Shown here: positions 26,001-33,106 of the stretch, in pieces
Numbering within the stretch: position 1 is the stretch's first letter
How the letters are laid out: every line of letters starts with the position of its first letter
Source of the DNA: Planctomycetales bacterium
Lineage (GTDB): Bacteria > Planctomycetota > Planctomycetia > Pirellulales > Lacipirellulaceae
Direction of reading: 5' to 3'
Assembly: GCA_020427155.1 (NCBI GenBank)
Contig: JAGQOW010000033.1
Coordinates: forward strand, 1-40,071
DNA length: 40,071 bases
The notes under the pieces: model-generated
Databases searched by the model: none
Seen by the model: the letters and a program-made list of their open reading frames with translations, nothing else
What the model was told of the DNA's origin: nothing
Translations under genes and position numbers: made by a program

Positions 26001-27662
26001 CTTGTACTGCATCAAGCAAATCTCCCGCAACTAGCGCGCCCATTCGACGCGATCCTGCGAACCAGCCTGGCTGACGTTGTTTGTCTCGACGGTAAAACGG
26101 GGCGCGAATTCTTGAGTCAATGGAATGACGCTGCTGCTAAGTTTGACTTGCCATGGCCTTATGGCAAAGTCGAGGTCCACAAAACCTCGCCTCTGAATTC
26201 GGTGAGTCCTAGCTCGGTCGGTCATCAATCGAGCATCCTTATGGAGCGATCGGATAAGGTTCTCGCCCATTGCGAAATCATGTTTTCAACGGCCAAAGGC
26301 GAGATTGGACTTCGCGACAGTTTCGGCAAGGAGTTCTTCCGCACACTCATGTCGGACCCGTCGCGAAGACAAGGCCATGGCTTCCATCTGATGCACGCGG
26401 TCGGCAATGGCAATCTGCTCGTCATCTCTACCGGTCCCCAGCTGGTTGCCTACAATACCCTCAGCCAATCAGATCAGGAATCGGTGGAGCCTCTCTGGCA
26501 ACGGGATGTGACAAGCGCTCTGGCAGCCGGGTACCAGGGGGCGATCGCATCGCAGCACAACGACAGGCCGGGCACCAACCGCGTCGCCCGATCTCAAATC
26601 GATGGAAAGTGGGTTGGCGTCATTGGGCCGGTAACACACGACAGTTGTGTCTTCCAAGATCAGCGAAAGCTGATTTGTGTCGACTCTCAGACAGGCGAAC
26701 TTCGTTGGACCCGTAGTGATGTGCCCCCGGGCTGCGACCTTTATGGCGACCATCGCTACGTCTTTGCCGTGCCGCGCTCGAGCAAAAGCGCCTTCGTCTA
26801 TAGCACAATCGATGGCCGTAGCCTGGGACAAGTATCCGTTCCTGGGTGGAATGAGCAACTTGCGACCCTCGGCCGTAACGTGATTCGCTGGCGAAGTCGT
26901 CCCGACGGGCGACGCGAACTCTCTTGTTTCGACGCCTTCGCCGAAAAAACCCTCTGGAAGTACGATTTCGAGAAGACTGCCGAGATCGATGTCGCAGCCG
27001 GTTCTCTGGTTGCCGTGGTGGAAACCTCGGGCCATTGCACAATCGTCGATGCCAGTGACGGCCGGCGCCTTGTCGATCAACCTATCGCCTCTTCGCTAAG
27101 TTCCAAGGACGTCCATTTGCTCGCAGGTTCAGACCGATTGGTCCTTGCCATCCACAAGCCTGTGAGCGCACGAACAAGTCGCCGCATCGGCGGCCTCAAC
27201 CAGTTCGATTATGCACTGATCGATGGTTTGATTTACGTTTTCGATAGGCATTCGGGTAAGCCTGCCTGGAAAAGCCCTGCCGAGGTTCGTGAACAAGCAC
27301 TGCTCCTTACTCAGCCCGTGGATGCCCCAATCATTGCTTTTGTTGGCAACCTGTCTCACCGCGACAACCGGGGGAGTCAGCAAAGAATCAGTATGCTGCT
27401 CCTGGAAAAGGCTTCTGGCCGACTCCTATTCCAGGATGACGCCTTGCCCCCCTCCCGCAGTAATTATTGCTCAGTCGAGGTATCAGATTCCAACCCACAT
27501 GAAGTCATCGTCAAAACATCAGGACAGTTCATTCAACTTTCGTTTACTGACCTGAAACGACCTCCAGAACCGCCAGCGATGGAAATCATGGAAGCCGATC
27601 TTAAGAATGGTAAAGAAGGACTGCAGGGAATCATTCGCAAACTGATCGAGCGCGGCAGCTAG
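23076..27662 (+). CDS. Exported PQQ-propeller / TPR protein, 1528 residues
   Basis: A 1528-residue exported protein. Signal peptide RIRVLALLLIWCTACLPCWS (about 7-26). Residues 50-250 are helical repeats (SEGEYTRAVRFLDELL, RHFAAALTYQQLID). The first PQQ-like propeller spans about 265-730, introduced by WLTLRGNAARNGQ, a form of the start seen in planctomycete PQQ proteins, with blades such as AVDFRTGKLIWQAEP, CLDLVSGKLLWKRP and IRLEDGQPVWQDP. A TPR-rich middle follows (about 750-1000; NAEALRTLGEIAYNEGQLSQAIDLLHQAYNSAPE), then a second propeller (about 1060-1490; CVDSQTGELRWTRSD, VFDRHSGKPAWKSP). No heme or catalytic motif was found, so a scaffold or binding role like BamB is a possibility. It opens the plus-strand operon; the ATG at 23076 has AAAGGA about 11 bases upstream. 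Confidence 0.9.
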   Translation: MSASFRRIRVLALLLIWCTACLPCWSQIILPGNGDDVDQNYGGVYLPSDRTLSRGVQQARKRISEGEYTRAVRFLDELLDPSKEDSFINVGNAEEFAGLKATSRQILRDLPLEGRQAYETSFAPIAHRELLDGIESGDFDVLRQVSQRYFYTPAGYEAALLLATHEADMGRHFAAALTYQQLIDTPEAADRFQPQLSLLAASSWMALGDQAHALKLIEDLRDAGYRSVSIAGEEFRLDSMGKNPLEWLQQIVGSPEVQAAATEDQWLTLRGNAARNGQVEGGLPHMRVHWQVRLLSHHKLESLHDDLTADLLRGKKTLPVAAAPLAVGNHIITRSAHNLVAVDFRTGKLIWQAEPQRVPEFDELCNGGNEASRDQSSVEPVRAFSNRIWEDHLYNSLSSDGQRVYAIRDLPLATQNANDLMAMPFMNGQFMAEGPASTNRLCAFDLATQGKLVWEIDGAAAKDQFEGAFFLGAPLAVGDALYAIVEMKSAVYLAAIDQHSGQLMWRQQLANLETGIVLDPQRRLQASVPSYDGGILVCPTGAGVVVGLDLAKNSLAWAYRYDTAQDPRRSFRARSDRESAFTSRWIDSFVSIADGRILLTPPESDSLHCLDLVSGKLLWKRPREEYLFVAGIYQSRALLVGNNQLTAIRLEDGQPVWQDPHLILPEDALPSGRGFFSKGQYFLPLTTAEVVAIDLEQGAIVDRSVSRDGQVLGNLICHHGAVLSQSGSSLDRFDQIDVLREESQELLADDRTNAEALRTLGEIAYNEGQLSQAIDLLHQAYNSAPEDLRTREVLAEALVIALDEDFASYRNRLPLLQELHEAPGVGPLTLLRLEAHGLLVVGDPVGAFRVCLALYAEEPAVSELLTIGRHHQVEVLRWIREQSTAIWEQADETAREQISALLQELVQQLPEQPGGAEYLRLMQGFAELDGIAPVKLRLARQYLADQELLAAQQLYLQLAESTDPTVRSEAIAGCSLVLHQANLPQLARPFDAILRTSLADVVCLDGKTGREFLSQWNDAAAKFDLPWPYGKVEVHKTSPLNSVSPSSVGHQSSILMERSDKVLAHCEIMFSTAKGEIGLRDSFGKEFFRTLMSDPSRRQGHGFHLMHAVGNGNLLVISTGPQLVAYNTLSQSDQESVEPLWQRDVTSALAAGYQGAIASQHNDRPGTNRVARSQIDGKWVGVIGPVTHDSCVFQDQRKLICVDSQTGELRWTRSDVPPGCDLYGDHRYVFAVPRSSKSAFVYSTIDGRSLGQVSVPGWNEQLATLGRNVIRWRSRPDGRRELSCFDAFAEKTLWKYDFEKTAEIDVAAGSLVAVVETSGHCTIVDASDGRRLVDQPIASSLSSKDVHLLAGSDRLVLAIHKPVSARTSRRIGGLNQFDYALIDGLIYVFDRHSGKPAWKSPAEVREQALLLTQPVDAPIIAFVGNLSHRDNRGSQQRISMLLLEKASGRLLFQDDALPPSRSNYCSVEVSDSNPHEVIVKTSGQFIQLSFTDLKRPPEPPAMEIMEADLKNGKEGLQGIIRKLIERGS

Positions 27663-27706
27663 CCTGTGTTTTCGACGCCACTCTAACTCTGGCTGGTAAG
27701 AACAAC

Positions 27707-28798
27707 ATGAAAAACACTCGGTTTTCGCGTACGCTTGCGTGGACAGATCGTTGTCGATTCCACGCGTCTCAGACGTTACGGGCTTTTCTCGTGGCAACAA
27801 TTGCATCCGCATCGTCAGGCGCCGCACTCGCTTCGCTCGATGCGGAAACAGAAGAAACCGTCTCACAAGGACTCGATTGGCTCGCCTACCAGCAACATAA
27901 GGCGGGACACTGGACGGCCCAAGGAAGATATCCCACGGCGATGACTTCGCTAGCTGGGCTGGCCTTTCTCTGCGAGGGTTCTACCACGACGCAAGGAAAG
28001 TACGCTCCGAATGTCCGTCGGGCTGTCGATTTTCTCACTCGCCGCAGTCGAAACAACGGTCTGATAGGAGATCAAGACGACGAACGGTATACCTATGGCC
28101 ATGGCTTTGCCATGCTCTTTTTGTCTCAAGTCTTGGGAGAAGAGGAAGATCTCGATCGTCGCATCGAGCTGACCAATGTTCTCACCAAGGCGGTCGAGTT
28201 TACCGGGATGGCGCAAACTCATGCCGGGGGCTGGGGGTATGTCAGCGCCAAAGATGGCAACGGGTTTGATGAGGGCTCGACGACAATTACGCAAGTCCAA
28301 GGACTACGAAGCTGTCGCAATGCGGGCATTCCCGTCCCCAAAGAGATTATCGATAAGGCGGTCGACTACATTCATAAGTGCACGCACACCGATGGCGGAG
28401 TCCAGTACAGTTCCAAGGGCGGTGGAAGTCGACCCGCCATCAGTGCGGCGGCCATCGCTTGTCTCTACAATGCCGGCGAATATGACGACAACTATGTACC
28501 GAAAATGCTGGAGTATTGTAAACAACACCTTAAGCCTGGCAGTCGCGACAGCTTTGGCCATTGGCACTATGCCCACTTCTACTACGCTCAGGTTATGTAT
28601 CGAGAAGGAGGTGAGCAATGGGAAACCTATCGCGACGAAGTGACCAAAAGACTGCTTGGCGAAGCAGATAAGCTGCCGATCGGCGACGAGCTTGTCGCAG
28701 TCTGGAAACAGGGTTACGTCGGACCAGTTTACACCACGGCTCTAAACCTTATCATTCTGCAACTAGAACGGGCCTGTTTGCCTGTGTACCAACGTTAG
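27707..28798 (+). CDS. Exported alpha/alpha-toroid (prenyltransferase/squalene-oxidase repeat) protein
   Basis: A 363-residue protein with a long N-terminal region (1-43) containing TLRAFLVATIASASSGAALA, probably a signal peptide with an extended n-region. The mature part has toroid repeats: VSQGLDWLAYQQHKAGHWT, AVDFLTRRSRNNGLIG, GGWGYVSAKDGNGFDEGSTTITQVQGL, AVDYIHKCTHTDGGVQYSS and a final WYAHFYYAQ-like helix (HWHYAHFYYAQVMY). A DQDD tetrapeptide occurs at 122-125, but without the following Thr/Ala and in an unusual place for a class II cyclase acid motif, so catalysis is doubtful. Such genes commonly sit just before moxR in planctomycetes, as here. It lies 44 bases after the PQQ/TPR gene. 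Confidence 0.88.
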   Translation: MKNTRFSRTLAWTDRCRFHASQTLRAFLVATIASASSGAALASLDAETEETVSQGLDWLAYQQHKAGHWTAQGRYPTAMTSLAGLAFLCEGSTTTQGKYAPNVRRAVDFLTRRSRNNGLIGDQDDERYTYGHGFAMLFLSQVLGEEEDLDRRIELTNVLTKAVEFTGMAQTHAGGWGYVSAKDGNGFDEGSTTITQVQGLRSCRNAGIPVPKEIIDKAVDYIHKCTHTDGGVQYSSKGGGSRPAISAAAIACLYNAGEYDDNYVPKMLEYCKQHLKPGSRDSFGHWHYAHFYYAQVMYREGGEQWETYRDEVTKRLLGEADKLPIGDELVAVWKQGYVGPVYTTALNLIILQLERACLPVYQR

Positions 28799-28890
28799 TA
28801 AAAATGGGAGATCAGCACGCTCTCAGGCCCACCCCCCTTCATCTGTAGCTGCCTCCAATCGATTCCCCGTTTCCAAGGCTCTATTTGAAT

Positions 28891-29946
28891 ATGAATAACA
28901 CCGAGGCAAATGTACCGGACGATCAAGTCATTGCCCGTTTGGCAAAAGCGGTCGAAGGCATTCGTCAGCAGTTGAGCCAGGTCATTGTCGGACAGGATGA
29001 TGTCATTGAGCAATTGCTGATTAGCTTGTTCAGTCGTGGCCATTGTATGCTCGAAGGCGTGCCTGGCCTGGCCAAGACGCTCTTGATCAGCACGCTTGCT
29101 CGTTCACTCAATCTTTCGTTTAGTCGAATTCAATTCACCCCCGATCTGATGCCCGCCGATATTACCGGCACTGACATCATCGAGGAAAACCGCTCGACCG
29201 GAGGACGCGAGGTCCGCTTTCTCGAAGGGCCCTTGTTCTCGCACATCATCCTAGCCGACGAGATCAATCGCACGCCTCCGAAAACTCAGGCGGCGCTGCT
29301 CGAAGCTATGCAAGAACGGCAGGTGACCGTTGGCCGCGTGCGCCATCAACTTTCCGATCCTTTCTTTGTGCTGGCTACTCAGAATCCGATCGAGCAAGAA
29401 GGTACCTATCCGCTACCTGAAGCGCAACAAGACCGTTTCATGTTCAAAGTCCTGGTCACTTACCCTAACTTTGAACAAGAATTCGAAATCGCGCGACGCA
29501 CGACAGCCACGCAAACAGAAAAGCTGGTTCCAACCGTTGCTCCAGACGAGATCCTGGCCCTCCAGAAACTAGTGCGCGAGGTTCCCGTCAGCGATCACGT
29601 GATTCGCTACACGCTGTCTCTCGTCCGACAAACTCGCGTCGGCGAGCCTGGGGTCCCTGACCTTGTCGCCGAGCAATTGGCATGGGGAGCCGGACCTCGC
29701 GCAGTTCAGTTTCTCATCATCGGCGCCAAAGCACGGGCCTTGATGCAAGGCCGTCCCCACGTCACGGTGCAGGACATTCAAGCACTGGCCAAGCCCGTGC
29801 TACGTCACCGTATCCTCGTCAATTTTGCCGCGGAGAGCGACGGCATCACCTCCGACAGCATCATCGACGCGTTACTCCAGTCCACGCCAACACAGGAGGA
29901 TGAGTTGGCAAATGACGCCCGATTCCAAGCGATTTTTGCATCCTGA
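28891..29946 (+). CDS. MoxR-family AAA+ ATPase
   Basis: A 351-residue MoxR-type AAA+ ATPase. Walker A is GVPGLAKT (56-63), Walker B is ILADEIN with Asp123-Glu124, and the pore/sensor segments are [20 protein letters not shown] and [25 protein letters not shown], all canonical. The C-terminal lid holds [16 protein letters not shown]. MoxR proteins act as chaperone-like ATPases for vWA-domain partners, several of which follow directly. ATG 28891 is chosen; an in-frame TTG at 28885 sits six bases after AAGG and is also possible, adding two residues. The gene overlaps the next one by 35 bases. Confidence 0.96.
   Translation: MNNTEANVPDDQVIARLAKAVEGIRQQLSQVIVGQDDVIEQLLISLFSRGHCMLEGVPGLAKTLLISTLARSLNLSFSRIQFTPDLMPADITGTDIIEENRSTGGREVRFLEGPLFSHIILADEINRTPPKTQAALLEAMQERQVTVGRVRHQLSDPFFVLATQNPIEQEGTYPLPEAQQDRFMFKVLVTYPNFEQEFEIARRTTATQTEKLVPTVAPDEILALQKLVREVPVSDHVIRYTLSLVRQTRVGEPGVPDLVAEQLAWGAGPRAVQFLIIGAKARALMQGRPHVTVQDIQALAKPVLRHRILVNFAAESDGITSDSIIDALLQSTPTQEDELANDARFQAIFAS
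29894..29899 (+). promoter_or_regulatory. Shine-Dalgarno AGGAGG for the DUF58 gene
   Basis: A perfect AGGAGG inside the end of moxR. It abuts ATG 29900 (too close) and is 12 bases before ATG 29912, so the latter is preferred. Confidence 0.6.
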
Positions 29947-30817
29947 AGCGATTCGGCGAATTGGTCGACTGGAACTACGCGCTCGGCATATCGTCGAAGG
30001 GCTGCTCAGCGGTATGCACCGAAGTCCCTACTTCGGGCAGTCGGTCGAGTTCCTCCAGCACCGCCAGTACGCCCCTGGCGACGACCTACGACACGTCGAC
30101 TGGAAAGTCTGGGCCAAGCAAGATCGACTCTATGTCAAGCAGTTTGAAGAAGACACTAACATGCGCTGCACTTTGCTGGTAGACGTTTCGGCTAGCATGC
30201 AGTACGGCTCTGGTCCGCTCAATAAGTACGAGTACGCCGCAACCGTTGCGACCTCTCTCGCCTACTTGCTTTTGAAGCAGCACGATTCGGTCGGTTGCAT
30301 TGCTTTCGACCAGATCATACGTGCCCGTACTCCGCTGCAAAGCAGTCAAAGGCATTTGAAAGCGATCATCAAAACCCTCGACGCAAGCGAGCCGCAAAAC
30401 AAAACTGATGCCGGCGCCATACTCCGCGAAATTGTCGAAGTAAGCCCACGACGCGGAATGATGGTTTTGATTTCCGATCTCCTAGGCGATGTCGAATCTG
30501 TTTTGCGCGGCTTGCGGCTCCTGCGCCAACGAGGCCACGACGTGCTGGTGATCCACGTCATGGACGACGACGAACTCGACTTCCCGTTCGAGGGTCCTAC
30601 ACGATTTGAAGGCATGGAAATCCCTGACCACATGACCTGCAACCCCAGGGCGCTTCGCGATGGTTATTTAGATGCCCTCGGACGTTTTCTGGCTACGCTT
30701 CGGCGAGGCTGTGCCCGCGACGCCGTCGACTACGCATTGGTCAGGACGAGCGAACCACTCGACGCAGCGTTGGCGGCTTTCTTGTCTCGTCGCATTGACT
30801 CAGCAAGGATGCACTAA
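29912..30817 (+). CDS. DUF58 domain protein with vWA-like fold
   Basis: A 301-residue cytoplasmic DUF58 protein. The family signature [20 protein letters not shown] is at 53-72, followed by [12 protein letters not shown] vWA-type metal site DVSAS (91-95) follows, with LISDLLGD and [11 protein letters not shown] further on. DUF58 proteins are standard partners of MoxR ATPases and precede the membrane vWA proteins, as in Bat (aerotolerance) operons. The start overlaps moxR by 35 bases; the frame is open further upstream to 29825, but those residues have no family character. The next gene begins 66 bases later. Confidence 0.95.
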   Translation: MTPDSKRFLHPEAIRRIGRLELRARHIVEGLLSGMHRSPYFGQSVEFLQHRQYAPGDDLRHVDWKVWAKQDRLYVKQFEEDTNMRCTLLVDVSASMQYGSGPLNKYEYAATVATSLAYLLLKQHDSVGCIAFDQIIRARTPLQSSQRHLKAIIKTLDASEPQNKTDAGAILREIVEVSPRRGMMVLISDLLGDVESVLRGLRLLRQRGHDVLVIHVMDDDELDFPFEGPTRFEGMEIPDHMTCNPRALRDGYLDALGRFLATLRRGCARDAVDYALVRTSEPLDAALAAFLSRRIDSARMH

Positions 30818-30883
30818 CAATTCAAATCCCTTCAACCAAAGAACAATACATCACCAAGTTCATTTAACTGAGGATCTTTTGCC

Positions 30884-33106
30884 GTGTCGTTCCTGTTTCA
30901 ATCGCTACTGGCGATTGGATTGCCGCTGATTGCCCTGCCGCTTGTGATCCACTTGATCAACCTGCGCAGGCATCGGCGTGTCCAGTGGGCTGCCATGGAT
31001 TTTCTGCTGGAAAGCCAGCGGAAGAACAAGAAGTGGATTCTACTCCGGCAACTGCTGCTTCTGCTGCTGCGTACTACGGCCGTGGCATTGGTTGTGTTCA
31101 TGTTGGCTGGCCCCATTCTCCGTTCGCATTGGGGGCGATTGTTTGGCCAAGGCACGACCCATCACTTCCTCCTGCTCGACGATAGCTACTCGATGGCCGA
31201 TCGCTGGAGAGAAACGAGCGCCCTGAAAGAGGCCAAACGCGTGGTCAGCTTGATCGTGGAACAATCGGCAGCTCGCCCCGATCCGCAGCAACTTACGCTC
31301 CTCCGGTTTTCTCAAGCTAAAAAGCTTTCGGCGGGGGCTCAACCTGATCTCGGAGCCCGACCGCTGGACAAGCAGCTTGTCGAGGAAATGCAATCGTTGC
31401 TTGCCAAAATGCAAATCGCCGAATCCGATGCCGGTCCGCTTGAGGCGATCCAGGCAGCACTTTCACTTCCCGAGGCTCGCGAAGACGAAACCCGAATCGT
31501 CTATTTGATATCCGATTTCCGCTCTCACCAATGGGAAGCCAACACAGAAACCCGCCAGCTACTCGGCCAATTGCGCGATCAGTCGGCAAGTCTCCATTTG
31601 GTGCAGTGTGTCGACCAAACTCGCCCTAATCTGGCTGTCACTCGCTTGCAGCCCGAAGCAGGCATCCGAGCAGCCGGCGTAGAATCGTGGTTTCAGGTTG
31701 GCGTAACTAACTTCGGCGATCAGTCCGTCCTGGGAGTGACTGTTGGCGTGACTCAAGATGGCCACAAATTGCCCGCCGTGCTCTTTGACGAGGTGAGGCC
31801 CGGAGAAGAAGTCACTCGGCGCATCCGTATTACTTTTCCTTCAGCAGGTGCTCACCAATTGCAGGCGTCTTTGGAAAGCGATGCGATCGAGACAGACAAT
31901 GTCGTCTACTTCGCTTGCCAGGTGCCTGGTAGCTTTCCGGTCTTACTGATCGACGGGTCACCCGCAGGCGACGACGGGTTTTATCTGCGCACGGCACTTG
32001 CTCCTGGGGGTCCAAGCAAACCTGGCTGGGATCCCCAGGTCGAGCCTCCCAGCTTTCTCAGAAAACACGATCAACTCGACAACTTTGCAGCGATTTGCTT
32101 GCTGGATGTCGCTCGCCTCGATGAATCGGAAGTGGCTGCCCTGGAAGCCTATGTCGAGCAAGGAGGAGGCATTGGCATCTTCCTTGGGCCCGAAGTTCAA
32201 CGGCCGTTTTACAATGAGCGACTCTATCGCGATGGTACCGGCCTGCTTGCCGCTCCGTTAGAAGTTCCTGCCCAGCTGCTGAGCGATCCCGATCAATCGC
32301 TGGCCGACGTAGTAGTGACCGGACATCCCGTCTTTCGAGTTTTTGGCGGTCAGCGCAACAGCTTTTTGTCGGTGGTTGATGTCAACTTCTACTACGCCCT
32401 CGAGCCTTCCTGGCAACTACCAGAAAGTGGCGAGACGACTATCCTCGCTAAACTGAGAAACGGCGCTCCTTTTGTAATCGACAAGAAATTTGGCAAAGGC
32501 CGTGTGGTCGCGCAGCTGTGCAAACTATCGCCCAAGACGACCGAGTTGGGTAGTTGGAGCAATTGGAGTCTCAACCCCGTTTTTCCCGTCTATGCCAATG
32601 AACTCGTCGGCTATCTCTCCTCCTCGCGCCGGCAATTCGAGCAACATGAGGTCGGCGACCAACTGCAGCTTGAACTGGCGGTGGCCGACTACCAACCGGA
32701 AGTTCGCATTCGCATGCCGCGCACCCAAGAGAGCCGGGAACTCACGCTTACGCCGCCACTCGACTCCAGTAATTACCTCGTCAACACCGGACGCGGCGAA
32801 GTGAGCGGCATCTGGCAATTCGAGTTGCAACCAAAGGACGGAACTGCCGAGCAGCGCTATTTGGCCGTCAACGTGCCTGCTGGCGAAGGAGACCTACACC
32901 ATCTCGATCGAGAAAGCCTTGCCCAACATTTGCGCGGCATCGACTACGAGTTTGCGCTAGCCTCGCAAATCGTCGCCAACAACGATCAACTGGCCGGTTT
33001 TCGACTTGGCGATACTTTGTTGTACCTACTGCTGATCGCGCTTATTGCAGAACAGTGGCTCGCCTACCGAGCCAGTTATCATACGGTCCCTATCCACCAA
33101 GCATAA
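30884..33106 (+). CDS. BatA-type membrane protein with vWA and glutamine-amidotransferase-like domains
   Basis: A 740-residue membrane protein. The N-terminal BatA domain (1-80) has a first helix IGLPLIALPLVIHLINL, then a loop RRHRRVQWAAMDFLLESQRKNKK that is typical of the family, and a second helix (about 55-78). A vWA domain follows with the metal site DDSYS (99-103) and VYLISDFR near 208. A beta-sandwich region (250-340) leads to a class I glutamine-amidotransferase-like domain starting PVLLIDGSPAGDDG (about 349), apparently without a catalytic triad. A C-terminal helix (about 708-728) ends the protein, so the large middle is periplasmic. The start is GTG at 30884, with TGAGGA nine bases before. 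The stop abuts the next ATG exactly. Confidence 0.93.
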   Translation: MSFLFQSLLAIGLPLIALPLVIHLINLRRHRRVQWAAMDFLLESQRKNKKWILLRQLLLLLLRTTAVALVVFMLAGPILRSHWGRLFGQGTTHHFLLLDDSYSMADRWRETSALKEAKRVVSLIVEQSAARPDPQQLTLLRFSQAKKLSAGAQPDLGARPLDKQLVEEMQSLLAKMQIAESDAGPLEAIQAALSLPEAREDETRIVYLISDFRSHQWEANTETRQLLGQLRDQSASLHLVQCVDQTRPNLAVTRLQPEAGIRAAGVESWFQVGVTNFGDQSVLGVTVGVTQDGHKLPAVLFDEVRPGEEVTRRIRITFPSAGAHQLQASLESDAIETDNVVYFACQVPGSFPVLLIDGSPAGDDGFYLRTALAPGGPSKPGWDPQVEPPSFLRKHDQLDNFAAICLLDVARLDESEVAALEAYVEQGGGIGIFLGPEVQRPFYNERLYRDGTGLLAAPLEVPAQLLSDPDQSLADVVVTGHPVFRVFGGQRNSFLSVVDVNFYYALEPSWQLPESGETTILAKLRNGAPFVIDKKFGKGRVVAQLCKLSPKTTELGSWSNWSLNPVFPVYANELVGYLSSSRRQFEQHEVGDQLQLELAVADYQPEVRIRMPRTQESRELTLTPPLDSSNYLVNTGRGEVSGIWQFELQPKDGTAEQRYLAVNVPAGEGDLHHLDRESLAQHLRGIDYEFALASQIVANNDQLAGFRLGDTLLYLLLIALIAEQWLAYRASYHTVPIHQA

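Noticed and set aside
26469..27080. 203-codon minus-strand open frame
   Set aside because: Antisense to the second propeller of the 23076-27662 protein; no ribosome site or recognisable domain.
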